From: JAVKSM01 sp039583705
GTDB lineage: Bacteria; Actinomycetota; Actinomycetes; Mycobacteriales; Pseudonocardiaceae
Length of the DNA stretch: 17,413 bases
Direction: 5' to 3'
Assembly (NCBI GenBank): GCA_039583705.1
Contig: JAVKSM010000066.1
Location: 1-17,413, forward strand
Below, in pieces: positions 1 through 7,335 of this stretch. The position numbers and the translations under genes are program-made. Below the pieces are notes generated by a model. It saw only the letters and a list, made by a program, of their open reading frames with translations. It ran no database searches and was not told the DNA's origin. Position 1 is the stretch's first letter, and each line of letters begins with the position of its first letter.

Positions 1-253
1 TGAGGATGTCCTGGACGCTCTTGTCGGCCAGGTTCGGTCGCAGTGTCTTGTTCACCCACCCCTTCACCGCGATGCGCGCGATGTCGCCCAGGGCGGTGCC
101 GGACCAGCGGGGCCGAGATAGTCGGCGAGACCCAGCCGGGCTGTGACGGCCACAACCTGGGAGACGACCGGCCCCGTAAAGCAGCTGCGCGAACGCCACG
201 CCGGGCGGCGCGTCGGCCGCCGCGACAAGTGGTCTGGCTGCTGTGGTGCCCAC
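1..253 (-). pseudogene. O-methyltransferase N-terminal remnant, frame-disrupted, runs off the left edge
   Basis: A minus-strand reading frame opens at a GTG at 253, with AGGA six bases upstream, and runs off the window. Its first residues (…PPGVAFAQLLYGA) and a segment in another frame at about 110-170 (VSQVVAVTARLGLADYLG) join into the dimerisation-domain signature of SAM-dependent O-methyltransferases of secondary metabolism, where the family has 'LLxGxWVSQxxxVAARLGIADLL'. The original frame resumes near 90 and ends in GWVNKTLRPNLADKSVQDIL, which I do not recognise and which does not match the next part of that family. Two roughly compensating one-base shifts, or a join of two different fragments, explain the pattern. 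No methyltransferase catalytic domain is present here. The call is inferred from motif resemblance only; the left-most 90 bases may belong to another gene. Confidence 0.4.
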
Positions 254-524
254 CGATTGTCCTGATCGTCGTCGTGGCCGCTGAGCGGCCCAGCGGTAGG
301 TAGTGTTGGTGATGTTGGTTAGGTATCCGGCATGCCGGTCGCCGCTCGACGCGGCGCCGGCTGCACCGGTGAGGACCGGGATTCATGGGCACCAGCGTGT
401 GCGCGAGCCGGGGTGGGTGTCGTCGGGGAGCCCCCTGAAATCAGTGGACACCAGTACGGCGCTGTGGTTTCTATTAGTCGGGGTTTCCCGCACGATAAGG
501 ACGTCCCACGAGAGGGCGGGCTGT

Positions 525-1655
525 ATGGATGCCGTCACAGAGCCTGCGGGGGCTGGCGCTGGGCTGGTTGAGCGCGACGGGGTGCTGGCAGCGGTGGCCC
601 GCCTGCTGGACGCCGCGTGTGCTGAGCGGGGTGGGGCGTTGTTCATCGTCGGACCAGCCGGTCTCGGCAAGACCACCCTGCTAGACCACGCGATCACCCT
701 GGCGCGGCCGCGATTCGTCGTCGGCGTCGGTGGTGGGGACCGGGTGGAGACGGTGTTGCCCTTCGGGCTGATCGGCCAGGTCCTCGAGGACCTCCGCCGG
801 AGACAGGGACCCCGGGGTCAGGTGGCCAATGGCGCGGCGTCGGCCCAGACCAGCGAACCGGACAGTATCGCTGCGGCGGCCCGCTTCTACGCCACCGTTC
901 GGGAGGTTCGGGAAGCGGCCGTACACCCCTTGCTGCTGGCCTTGGACGATGTGCAGTGGTCGGATCCGGACTCGTTGACCGCCATCCACCTGCTGTGTCG
1001 GCGACTGGAACCATTACCGGTGGCGGTGATCGCCACCCTGCGACCCTGGCCGGCCGCCGCGTTGACCACAGCTCGTGAGCTGGCCGCCCAATGCCTCGCC
1101 GAGGTCGAGTACCTGGCGGCGCTGAGTCCCGGCGCCGCTGCGGCGCTGGTACGGGCACAAGTCGGCGAGCCGATCGCGGCCGAGGCGATCGAGCGGGCCG
1201 TCACCCGCTGCGGGGGCAACCCGCTGCTGCTGGAGCACGCCGCGGTCGAGTTGCGCCGGGGCGCCCACCCGCCGCAGGGGCGGCTGTTGTTGTCGCGGTT
1301 CCTCGCGGCCGGAACGACCGCGCAACGCTATGTTCGGGCAGCCAGCGTGCTCGGCACCCGGTTCCGCACCACCGTTGCCGCCGACATGGCCGGGCTGTCC
1401 ACACCTCAGGCCGCCGCCGAATTCGAGGGCCTGTTCCTGGCCGGACTGCTACAGGACGCCAGCCAGGGATGGGCCGAGTTCACCCACGCGCTGATCCGCC
1501 ACGCCGTCTATGACGACCTGGCCCCCCCGGCACGCGCGGATCTGCACACCGCGGCATTCACCGTGCTGCTGGACCACCAGCTCAACCCCGCCGAGGCCGC
1601 GGAGCACGCCCTGACCGCTCATCTGGTCGGAGACCCGCAAGCGGTGGCCCAACTG
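525..1655 (+). pseudogene. LuxR-family LAL regulator, truncated to its ATPase half
   Basis: Large ATP-binding LuxR (LAL) regulators have an N-terminal AAA/STAND ATPase, a long TPR-like middle and a C-terminal LuxR helix-turn-helix, usually about 900 residues in all. They often control secondary-metabolite clusters. From the ATG at 525 (AGAGG nine bases upstream) about 377 residues of LAL-like protein can be read. The opening is the typical LVERDGVLAAVARLL. Walker A GPAGLGKTT is at about residue 43, Walker B LLLALDDVQWSD ends near residue 145, and GGNPLLLEHA comes later. Similarity ends near 1655, where the sequence changes into an O-methyltransferase tail in another frame. The same open frame continues to 2264 but after 1655 reads as noise and then DJ-1 sequence. 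The middle and the DNA-binding domain are absent, so it cannot act as a normal activator. Whether the ATPase stump is expressed is unknown. Confidence 0.75.
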
Positions 1656-1896
1656 CCACCGGGCGAGCCGCCCCGGTGGCACGCTGCTGCTGGTCGAGGT
1701 GCTACTTCCGGCCCAGCCAGGGCACTCTCTGTTGCACCTGTTCAACCTCGCCAACCTGGTGATCTTCGGTGGTCACCCCCGAACCCGGAATCAATACGAA
1801 ACGTTACTGGCAGCCGCTGGTTATCAACTGCATCGGGTCATTCCCATCCACGCCGGCCGCTACCCGCAGAGCTTACTCGAAATCCGCCGACAATGA
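1655..1896 (+). pseudogene. O-methyltransferase C-terminal remnant
   Basis: This is the last ~80 codons of a SAM-dependent O-methyltransferase (methyltransferase_2/hydroxyneurosporene type). The visible parts are the end of the Rossmann domain (RPGGTLLLVEVLLP, matching the family 'PGGRLLLVE'), then NLANLVIFGGHPRTRNQYE and LLAAAGYQLHRVIP, which match the family's 'DLNMLVLTGGRERT…EYxxLLAAAGFxLTRVVP'. It ends at a TGA at 1894-1896. There is no in-frame start and no SAM-binding GGG motif upstream; immediately upstream the DNA encodes the LAL regulator in a different frame. The stop overlaps the ATG at 1893 that opens the readable DJ-1 segment. A methyltransferase N-terminal piece lies on the opposite strand at 1-253, so the two may be halves of one rearranged gene, but nothing in the window proves it. 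Confidence 0.7.
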
Positions 1897-2374
1897 CCGC
1901 ACGATCACTCTTCTACCTTCCCGAGGCGGCCCATTCATGGAAGGTGTTCATCAATGCCGGCTACGCCGTCGACTTGATTTCGGTGCGGGGAGGCCGGCCG
2001 CCGATGGACGGCGTCGACCGGTCGGACTCGGTGCAGCAAGCGTTCCTCGACGACCCGGAGATGAGCGTCAAGCTGACGAACACGCTGCGCCCAGACCAGA
2101 TCGACCCGGCCGACTACGACGCCGTTGTCTACGCCGGCGGCCACGGCGCCATGTGGGACTTTCCCGGGTCTACGCGCTTGCCGAGATGCCGTTCCTCCTG
2201 CAGGCCCAACTTGAGCAACACGGCGCCAAGCACACCGGCGCCCCGAACTTCAGCCCCTGGGTAGTACGCGACGGCCGGCTCGTCACCGGCCAAAACCCTG
2301 CCAGCGCTACCTGTGTCGCCGAGCAGGTCCTCACCATCTTGAATAAGGAACCGGAAAGCAAGGGAGTCGAGTGA
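1893..2374 (+). pseudogene. DJ-1/PfpI-family protein with internal deletion and frameshift
   Basis: DJ-1/PfpI (type 1 glutamine amidotransferase-like) proteins include glyoxalases, deglycases and chaperones of about 220-230 residues, with a nucleophilic Cys in an AVCHGPA-type elbow. From 1893 to about 2165 one frame reads LPEAAHSWKVFINAGYAVDL and later YAGGHGAMWDFPG, the family's N-terminal half. From about 2165 to 2374 a different frame reads EMPFLLQAQLEQHGAKHTG and VVRDGRLVTGQNPASA, the family's C-terminal end. The segment between them, which carries the nucleophile elbow, is missing; I estimate about 60-65 residues by comparison with the family. The first ~20 residues are also missing, because the similarity begins at the methyltransferase stop codon. 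The protein cannot be functional. Its TGA at 2372-2374 overlaps the ATG of the next gene. Confidence 0.75.
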
Positions 2375-3126
2375 TGTTGGTAGAAGCAAGGCCGACCGAC
2401 CCGGCGAGGGCGGCGTTTCCCGAGTGCGAGGTGGACTACCCGGGCCGGCAGCGACGCTGGACGGTGCTGATCCGCGTCGTCCTCCTGATCCCGCAGTTCA
2501 TCGTGCTCTACCTGTTGAACATCGCGGCTGGCGTGATGGTCTTCATCGGCTGGTTCGCGGCCCTCGCGTTGGGCCGGCTGCCCGCGTGGGCTGGGGAGTT
2601 CCTGTCCGGCTACCTCGCCTGGTCCACCCGGGTAAGTGCGTACGCCCTCTTGCTGGTCGACCGGTACCCGCCCTTCGAGTTCGCCGCCCCGACCTACCCG
2701 GTGCGGTTGCTGGTGCAGCCGGCCCGGCTCAACCGGCTGGCGGTATTCTTCCGCCTCATCCTGGTTATCCCTGCGGCTTTCGTGGCCACCATTGTGAACT
2801 ACGGCTGGCTGGTGTGTGCGGCCTTCATATGGTTGGCCGTGCTCATTGTCGGACGCACCCCCGTGCCGCTGTTCCAGGCGAACGCCGCGGTGCTGCGCTA
2901 CAACGTGCGTTACCAGGCTTACTTCCTGTTGCTCACCTCCCGCTACCCCAGAGGCTTGTTCGGAGACACTTACTCACCGACCGACCCGAATGCGCCAGCG
3001 CCGCCATCGACCAGTACCCGCCCCTTGGTGCTCTCCACCGGCGCCTCCACCCTGCTGATCGTCTTCATCGCGAGCGTACTCGCGCTTTACGCTAGCATAC
3101 TGCTGGCCGGTCTCGTGAACCAGTAA
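2374..3126 (+). CDS. DUF4389-domain integral membrane protein
   Basis: A 250-residue predicted membrane protein of the DUF4389 family, whose function is not known. The sequence shows an internal duplication: RVVLLIPQFIVLYLLNI…WFAALALGRLP…YALLLVDRYPPF in the first half, and RLILVIPAAFVATIVNY…WLAVLIVGRTP…YFLLLTSRYPRG in the second. Each half carries about two hydrophobic spans, and a fifth span lies near the C-terminus (STLLIVFIASVLALYASILL). I chose the ATG at 2374 because AGGGAG lies seven bases upstream; a GTG at 2371 in the same frame is the alternative but sits too close to that site. The ATG overlaps the TGA of the DJ-1 remnant (TGATG), so the gene was probably once translationally coupled to the intact DJ-1 gene. 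The frame itself looks undamaged. Confidence 0.8.
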   Translation: MLVEARPTDPARAAFPECEVDYPGRQRRWTVLIRVVLLIPQFIVLYLLNIAAGVMVFIGWFAALALGRLPAWAGEFLSGYLAWSTRVSAYALLLVDRYPPFEFAAPTYPVRLLVQPARLNRLAVFFRLILVIPAAFVATIVNYGWLVCAAFIWLAVLIVGRTPVPLFQANAAVLRYNVRYQAYFLLLTSRYPRGLFGDTYSPTDPNAPAPPSTSTRPLVLSTGASTLLIVFIASVLALYASILLAGLVNQ

Positions 3127-3131
3127 CGGTT

Positions 3132-3160
3132 CAGCACACTCGGGACGGAAGTGAGTGCTG
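3132..3160 (+). terminator. Imperfect hairpin after the DUF4389 gene
   Basis: CAGCACACTC (3132-3141) and GTGAGTGCTG (3151-3160) pair at eight of ten positions around a nine-base loop, starting six bases after the stop codon. There is no T-run, which is common for actinobacterial terminators. It could instead be part of the left end of the neighbouring insertion sequence. Confidence 0.4.
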
Positions 3161-3172
3161 AGTGTTGTGTCT

Positions 3173-3200
3173 TGCAAATGAGTTTATAGCGCGTTATGCT
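3173..3200 (+). promoter_or_regulatory. Candidate promoter for the IS630 transposase
   Basis: TTGCAA (3173-3178) and TATGCT (3195-3200) are separated by 16 bases, a good vegetative-sigma match. Transcription would begin about seven bases later, at or next to the ATG at 3208, so the message may be leaderless. The local AT-rich stretch stands out from its GC-rich surroundings. Confidence 0.4.
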
Positions 3201-3207
3201 GGGAGGT

Positions 3208-4254
3208 ATGAGCCGAGCAGCAGCGCCGTTGGCGATATCCGATGGGCAGCGAGAAGTCCTGTGGTCCTTGTCCCATTCACAGACCGCGGCGCACCGGGTG
3301 GTGCAACGGGCCCGGGTGTTGTTGTTGGCCGCCGATGGCGTGTCGAACTCGGAGATCAGCGAATTGGTCGGGGTATCGCGTCCGACGGTGCTGGCCTGGC
3401 GTGGCCAGTTCGAGAGAGACGGGCTGATCGGATTCGGTGAGGTGGCTCAAGGGCGAGGCCGCAAGCCATCTATCGGTGACGATAAGGTCGCCGAGATCGT
3501 GGAGTTGACGCTGCACTCGAAACCGGAGGGTGCGACGCATTGGTCGTGCCGGTCGATGGCCCAACGCGTCGGGGTGAGCCCGGCGTCGGTGCAGCGCATC
3601 TGGTCGGCGCGGGGGCTCAAGCCCCATCTGGTGAAGACCTTCACACTCTCCAATGATCGCCACTTCGAAGAGAAACTCATCGACGTGGTGGGCCTGTACC
3701 TGAACCCGCCCGACCAGGCCGTAGTGCTGTGCATGGACGAGAAGAGCCAGATCCGGGCACTGGACCGCACCCAGCCCTCCCTGCCGATGAAGCCCGGCCG
3801 GGCCGGCACGATGACCCATGACGACAGGCGTCACGGCACCACCACCCTGTTCGCCGCGCTGAACGTGCTCACCGGAACGGTGATCGGCGCCTGGGCGCCC
3901 CGCCACCGCAACGCCGAGTTCTTGAAATTCCTGCGCACCATCGACCGCGAGGTACCCCAAGGACTGCGGATCCACGTGATCTGCGACAACTACGGCACCC
4001 ACAAGCATGCCAACGTCAAGGAATGGCTGGCCGAACACCCACGGTTTCACCTGCACGTCACCCCCACCTCCTCGTCGTGGCTCAATCTGGTCGAACGATG
4101 GTTTCGGGACCTGACCGACAAGGCCATCCGCCGGGGCGTGTTCCACAGCGTGGGTGACCTCATCGCCGCGATTGAGGACTACCTGAAAGCCAACAACGAC
4201 AACCCGAAACCGTTCGTGTGGACCGCCACCGCTGAACAGATCCTCGCCAAGTAG
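3208..4254 (+). CDS. IS630-family transposase
   Basis: A complete 348-residue DDE transposase of the IS630/Tc1-mariner type, which moves its element by cut-and-paste into TA sites. The N-terminal third is a helix-turn-helix pair (SNSEISELVGVSRPTVLAW; later a second winged-helix region, VGVSPASVQRIWSARGLKPH). The catalytic residues are visible as D177 in VVLCMDEKSQI, D260 in VICDNYGTH and E296 in WLNLVERWF. The end FVWTATAEQIL is typical of the family. An upstream in-frame ATG at 3196 would add four residues. I prefer 3208 because 3196 lies inside the -10 box of the candidate promoter and family members usually begin with M-S/P-R. GGAGG lies only one base before 3208, too close for a normal ribosome site, which fits a leaderless start. 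I found no convincing terminal inverted repeats. Confidence 0.93.
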   Translation: MSRAAAPLAISDGQREVLWSLSHSQTAAHRVVQRARVLLLAADGVSNSEISELVGVSRPTVLAWRGQFERDGLIGFGEVAQGRGRKPSIGDDKVAEIVELTLHSKPEGATHWSCRSMAQRVGVSPASVQRIWSARGLKPHLVKTFTLSNDRHFEEKLIDVVGLYLNPPDQAVVLCMDEKSQIRALDRTQPSLPMKPGRAGTMTHDDRRHGTTTLFAALNVLTGTVIGAWAPRHRNAEFLKFLRTIDREVPQGLRIHVICDNYGTHKHANVKEWLAEHPRFHLHVTPTSSSWLNLVERWFRDLTDKAIRRGVFHSVGDLIAAIEDYLKANNDNPKPFVWTATAEQILAK

Positions 4255-4340
4255 CCGTAATATCAACGAGCTACTTCCGGAGATCTGAGGCTCGCCGTGG
4301 TTCGCGAAGATTCCGGTGCGGCGGCACCTGTAGTGAATCG

Positions 4341-5513
4341 CTACCGGTGTGTGGCGAGTTCCTCCAGGTCGAGCACTCGCCGGGCGGGGGTGGGCATCGC
4401 GGCGATCTCAGCGCGAACCTCGTCGGCCACGCAACGCCAGGCCGGGTCGTTGAGCATGTCGTGGAGGAGTTCGACGGTGAGATCGTCGTCGGTCACGCTC
4501 ACCCCGACCGCGCGCCTGGCGACGGCCTCGGCGTTGAGGTAGCGATCAGCGCCGCTGGGCACGACGATCTGCGGCGTCCCGAGCGCCAGCGCTGTCAGCG
4601 TGGTCCCGGCGCCGCCGTGGTGGACCACCAGGTCGCTGGTCTCCAGCAACGCACCCAGTGGTAGCCAGGCCGATGCCCTGACGTTGCTCGGAAGCGGCTG
4701 GAGGGCCGACAGGTCCGCATCGTCGAGGGCAAGCACGAACTCGGCGTCGACATGGTCGGCCAACTCCACGATCCGCTCGACGGGACCGAGCCCGGTCATG
4801 GCCGGAGCCATGGTGCCCAGCGTGACGGTGACCCGGGGCTGGTTCGTGCCGGCGCCCAGCCCCCTGGCGTCCAGCCAGGGTGGCAGCGTGCCGCCGCCGT
4901 TGTAGGGAACGTAGCGCATGGGCAAGCCGTCCAAGCCGTCCAAGCCGTCCAAGCCGTCGGCCCGGGGCTCCAGCATGCTCGGCGGCGCCACGTCGATGAC
5001 CTGTCGGCGCCGAGGCAGGTCGCGGACACCGTGGCGGTCGAACACGTCAGCCAGGTTCTCCCGGTGCAGCTCAGCCATGCCCTCACTACGCACGAAGCCG
5101 AAGCCGTGGTCGATCACGGGCACTCCGAGCTTGCCGCCGGCCACGAGCCCGGCCCCTTGCGTCAGGGACTCCACGATGAGATCAGGTCGCCACCGCTGGG
5201 CCGTCTCCATCACCCCGTCGACCAGGATCCGCGACATCCTCGCGAGCAGGGCAGCGATCGTGCGGACGTCGCGGATCCGGGTCGTCAGCCTCTTGACCGC
5301 TTCCGGGTGGTCGCGGACGTAGGCGGCACGGAGCGCGGCGAGGTCCAGGCCCGGTCGCACGTCGACCACGGGCAGCCCGGCCTGACCGGCCGCCAGCCCC
5401 GGCCCGGCCGTCGCCACCAGCACGTCGTGTCCAGCCGCGCGCAGGGCCCACGCGAGCGGAACCATCGGGAAGACATGGCCGATGCCCGGACTCGGGACGA
5501 ACAGCGCCCTCAC
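4341..5513 (-). CDS. GT1 (MGT-like) glycosyltransferase of the natural-product type
   Basis: A 390-residue GT-B glycosyltransferase related to macrolide and antibiotic sugar transferases (MGT / DesVII-EryCIII group), which move a sugar from an NDP-sugar onto a small hydrophobic acceptor in the cytoplasm. The start MRALFVPSPGIGHVFPMVPL carries the catalytic-type His at residue 13. The C-terminal donor site reads VVHHGGAGTTLTALALGTPQ (H298-H299-G300-G301), followed by VVPSGADRYLNAEAV, where most relatives have ADQ. Start is a GTG at 5513 with GAGG eight bases upstream. Residues 187-198 are four Gly-Leu-Asp units encoded by a perfect 9-bp tandem repeat. The gene is intact although both neighbours are damaged or mobile, and it overlaps the end of the phosphatase remnant's reading frame. 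Acceptor and sugar cannot be told from sequence; no sugar-biosynthesis genes are in view. Confidence 0.85.
   Translation of the reverse strand: MRALFVPSPGIGHVFPMVPLAWALRAAGHDVLVATAGPGLAAGQAGLPVVDVRPGLDLAALRAAYVRDHPEAVKRLTTRIRDVRTIAALLARMSRILVDGVMETAQRWRPDLIVESLTQGAGLVAGGKLGVPVIDHGFGFVRSEGMAELHRENLADVFDRHGVRDLPRRRQVIDVAPPSMLEPRADGLDGLDGLDGLPMRYVPYNGGGTLPPWLDARGLGAGTNQPRVTVTLGTMAPAMTGLGPVERIVELADHVDAEFVLALDDADLSALQPLPSNVRASAWLPLGALLETSDLVVHHGGAGTTLTALALGTPQIVVPSGADRYLNAEAVARRAVGVSVTDDDLTVELLHDMLNDPAWRCVADEVRAEIAAMPTPARRVLDLEELATHR
4923..4958. repeat. Four perfect 9-bp tandem repeats inside the glycosyltransferase gene
   Basis: CAAGCCGTC occurs four times without interruption. On the coding (minus) strand it encodes Gly-Leu-Asp units in the linker region between the two GT-B domains. 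The unit length is a multiple of three, so copy-number changes would keep the frame and only lengthen or shorten the linker. Confidence 0.95.
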
Positions 5514-5529
5514 GCGACCAGCCTCGTCT

Positions 5530-6054
5530 CCTCATCCGGTCAGCGGCCGCACGGCCCAGCAGAGCGATGTCGTCGCCGGTGCCGGTGGTCACGCTGGCGA
5601 GCAGGTCGTCGCAGAACGCCTTGGGTGGGAGGGTGGCAGACCTGGCTGCGAGCCCGGCGAGCCCGGCAGTGCCCTCGTCGAGGCTGTGCTGGCGCCGCTC
5701 CACGAGACCGTCGGTGTAGAGCAGCCAGGGTCGCCCCCGGCGGGAGGTCGGTGTCGGCGTCCCGCCGGCGCAGACCCGGGTCGCGGAAGGCGTCCCCGAC
5801 GCCGAGCAGGCGGCCGTCCTGTGAGCACACCGGGTGGAAGCTCATGTCCCACACCTGGTACGCCCCGCCTCCGTGTGACCGAGCCGCTCCTCGAGCTCGG
5901 TCGCCAGTGCCCCGACCGCCTGCCCGGCCGAGAAGCCGGTGAGCCGTTCGGCCTCGGCGTTCCAGAGCGTGATGCGGCTGTCGGCGCCCATGGCGACCAC
6001 GTCGATGCCCAGTTGGTCGACCAACGCGGCAAGCTGGCCGTCCGACCAGACCAT
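5530..6054 (-). pseudogene. PAS-SpoIIE (PP2C-type) phosphatase, decayed
   Basis: PAS-(GAF)-SpoIIE phosphatases dephosphorylate anti-anti-sigma factors in actinobacterial stress signalling. The start is convincing: ATG at 6054 with AGGAGG eight bases upstream, followed by a PAS domain (LVDQLGIDVVAMGADSRITL, WNAEAERLTGFS). Near 5865 the reading must change frame to continue with VWDMSFHPVCSQDGRLLGVG, the second half of the PAS domain. Near 5770 it jumps directly to DADTDLPPGATL, which belongs close to the end of a PP2C domain, so the PP2C body with its metal-binding Asp residues is lost. Near 5725 one extra base must be skipped to read LLYTDGLVERR and finally TGDDIALLGRAA. Two frameshifts and one large deletion make it non-functional. 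The C-terminal frame has no stop at the expected point and runs into the glycosyltransferase gene. Confidence 0.8.
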
Positions 6055-6221
6055 CGGCGTGACCTCCTCCCCCGGCCGTACCCCCGCGTGGCACCCGGCT
6101 GCGTCGTACTCCGCTGCGGTGGGGGGATGCCGACCGGCTCCTATGGTAGCGAGTGGCTGCCTTGGAAAGATCGACGATGTCCCACCGCAACCATCGGGTG
6201 CGACCGGTTGGAGGAGGGCAG
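6055..6221. promoter_or_regulatory. Divergent intergenic region
   Basis: This separates the minus-strand phosphatase remnant from the plus-strand oxidoreductase. It holds the phosphatase Shine-Dalgarno (GGGGGAGGAGG, about 6063-6073, minus strand), the oxidoreductase Shine-Dalgarno (GGAGGAGGG, 6210-6218) and one -10-like hexamer TATGGT (6142-6147, plus strand). I see no clear -35 partner for that hexamer and no operator-like palindrome. Confidence 0.3.
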
Positions 6222-7262
6222 ATGCGCGTCGGCATGCAGCTGGGCTACAGCGGCGGCTTCGTCGAGACGGTCGCCGAGCTCACCGACTACGAGAAGGCCG
6301 GCCTGGACGTCGTCTTCGTCGCCGAGGCCTACGGCTTCGACGCGGTGAGCCAACTCGGGTACATCGCGGCCCGCACCGAGCGAGTGCAGATCGCCTCCGG
6401 GATCCTGCAGCTCTACACGCGGACCCCCACGCTCACGGCGATGACCGCCGCGGGGCTCGACTACGTCTCCGGTGGGCGCTTCACCCTGGGTATCGGGGCC
6501 TCCGGCCCGCAGGTGATCGAGGGCTTCCACGGGGTGGCATACGCCGCGCCGCTCGGGCGCACCCGGGAGCTGGTGGAGATCTGCCGAAGCGTGTGGCGGC
6601 GCGAGCGCGTCGTGCACCAGGGCCGGCACTACACGATCCCGCTGCCCGCCGAGCAGGGCACCGGGCTGGGCAAGCCGCTCAAGCTCGTCAACCGCCCGGT
6701 GCGGGACCGGATTCCGATCGTCATCGCGGCGATCGGGCCGCGCAACGTCGCGCTGACCGCTGAGATCGCCGAGGGCTGGGAACCGACGTTCTTCCTGCCG
6801 GAGCGGGCCGGCCAGGTGTGGGGCGAGGCGCTGGCGCAGGGGCGGGCCGGACGTGACCCCGAGCTGGGCGTCCTCGACATCGTCGCCCAGGCCCCGTTGG
6901 CGATCGGTGAGGCCGTCGGACACCTGCTGGAGGGCTACCGGCGGACGATCGCGCTCTATGTCGGCGGGATGGGCGCGCGCGGCAAGAATTTCTACAACGA
7001 CCTCGCCTGCCACTACGGCTTCGAGGATGCCGCACGGCGGATCCAGGACCTCTACCTGGACGGCAGGAAGGACGAGGCCGCGGCGGCCGTGCCGCGGGAG
7101 CTGCTGGAACAGACCGCGCTGATCGGCCAGGAGGGGTTCGTGCGCGAGCGGCTGGCCGCGTTCGCCGAAGCCGGGGTCACCACGCTCAATGTGACCCCGC
7201 TGGCAGCCACGGCTGCCGGACGGGTCGCGCTGATCGAGCGGGTCCGCGAGCTCGCCGGGTGA
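6222..7262 (+). CDS. LLM-class flavin/F420-dependent oxidoreductase
   Basis: A 346-residue TIM-barrel protein of the luciferase-like monooxygenase superfamily. In actinobacteria such proteins commonly use reduced coenzyme F420 or FMN to reduce or oxidise small organic substrates. Typical features are the opening MRVGMQLGYSGG, EKAGLDVVFVAEAYGFDAVS, ARTERVQIASGILQ followed by RTPTLTAMTAAGLDYVSGGR, FTLGIGASGPQVIEGFHG, and the barrel strand RIPIVIAAIGPRNVALTAEI. The ATG at 6222 is the best start, because GGAGGAGGG lies directly upstream at normal spacing and family members begin with this M-R/K-x-G pattern. An upstream ATG at 6153 would add 23 residues of unlikely sequence. The last ~30 residues match the family's usual end. 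It stands alone ahead of thrS. Cofactor (F420 or FMN) and substrate cannot be assigned from what I see. Confidence 0.85.
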   Translation: MRVGMQLGYSGGFVETVAELTDYEKAGLDVVFVAEAYGFDAVSQLGYIAARTERVQIASGILQLYTRTPTLTAMTAAGLDYVSGGRFTLGIGASGPQVIEGFHGVAYAAPLGRTRELVEICRSVWRRERVVHQGRHYTIPLPAEQGTGLGKPLKLVNRPVRDRIPIVIAAIGPRNVALTAEIAEGWEPTFFLPERAGQVWGEALAQGRAGRDPELGVLDIVAQAPLAIGEAVGHLLEGYRRTIALYVGGMGARGKNFYNDLACHYGFEDAARRIQDLYLDGRKDEAAAAVPRELLEQTALIGQEGFVRERLAAFAEAGVTTLNVTPLAATAAGRVALIERVRELAG

Positions 7263-7306
7263 CCTGGATCGGGGCGTGGTCAGCGACGGCGTGCGCGGTG
7301 CCGAAA

Positions 7307-7322
7307 CCGGCCTCCGGGCCGG
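7307..7322 (+). terminator. GC-rich hairpin after the oxidoreductase gene
   Basis: CCGGCC (7307-7312) and GGCCGG (7317-7322) form a perfect six-base stem with a TCCG loop, 44 bases after the stop codon. It has no T-tract. It would separate the oxidoreductase transcript from that of thrS. Confidence 0.4.
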
Positions 7323-7335
7323 GCGTGGGCGCCGA

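Noticed and set aside
303..2264. A single 653-codon open frame on the plus strand
   Set aside because: It spans unrelated pieces: non-coding-looking sequence to 524, LAL ATPase to about 1655, noise across the methyltransferase tail, then half of a DJ-1 protein. It is an accident of high GC, not one gene.
3277..4266. Long minus-strand open frame opposite the transposase
   Set aside because: It mirrors the codon structure of the transposase and has no recognisable protein features.
3146..4279. CGGAAGT (3146-3152) and its complement ACTTCCG (4273-4279) as IS630 terminal inverted repeats
   Set aside because: Only seven bases match, about what chance would give between two stretches of this length; no flanking TA duplication could be fixed. 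I could not define the element ends.
4752..5942. Long plus-strand open frame across the glycosyltransferase and phosphatase remnant
   Set aside because: Its composition is shadow-like, and the minus-strand glycosyltransferase with clear motifs explains the DNA.
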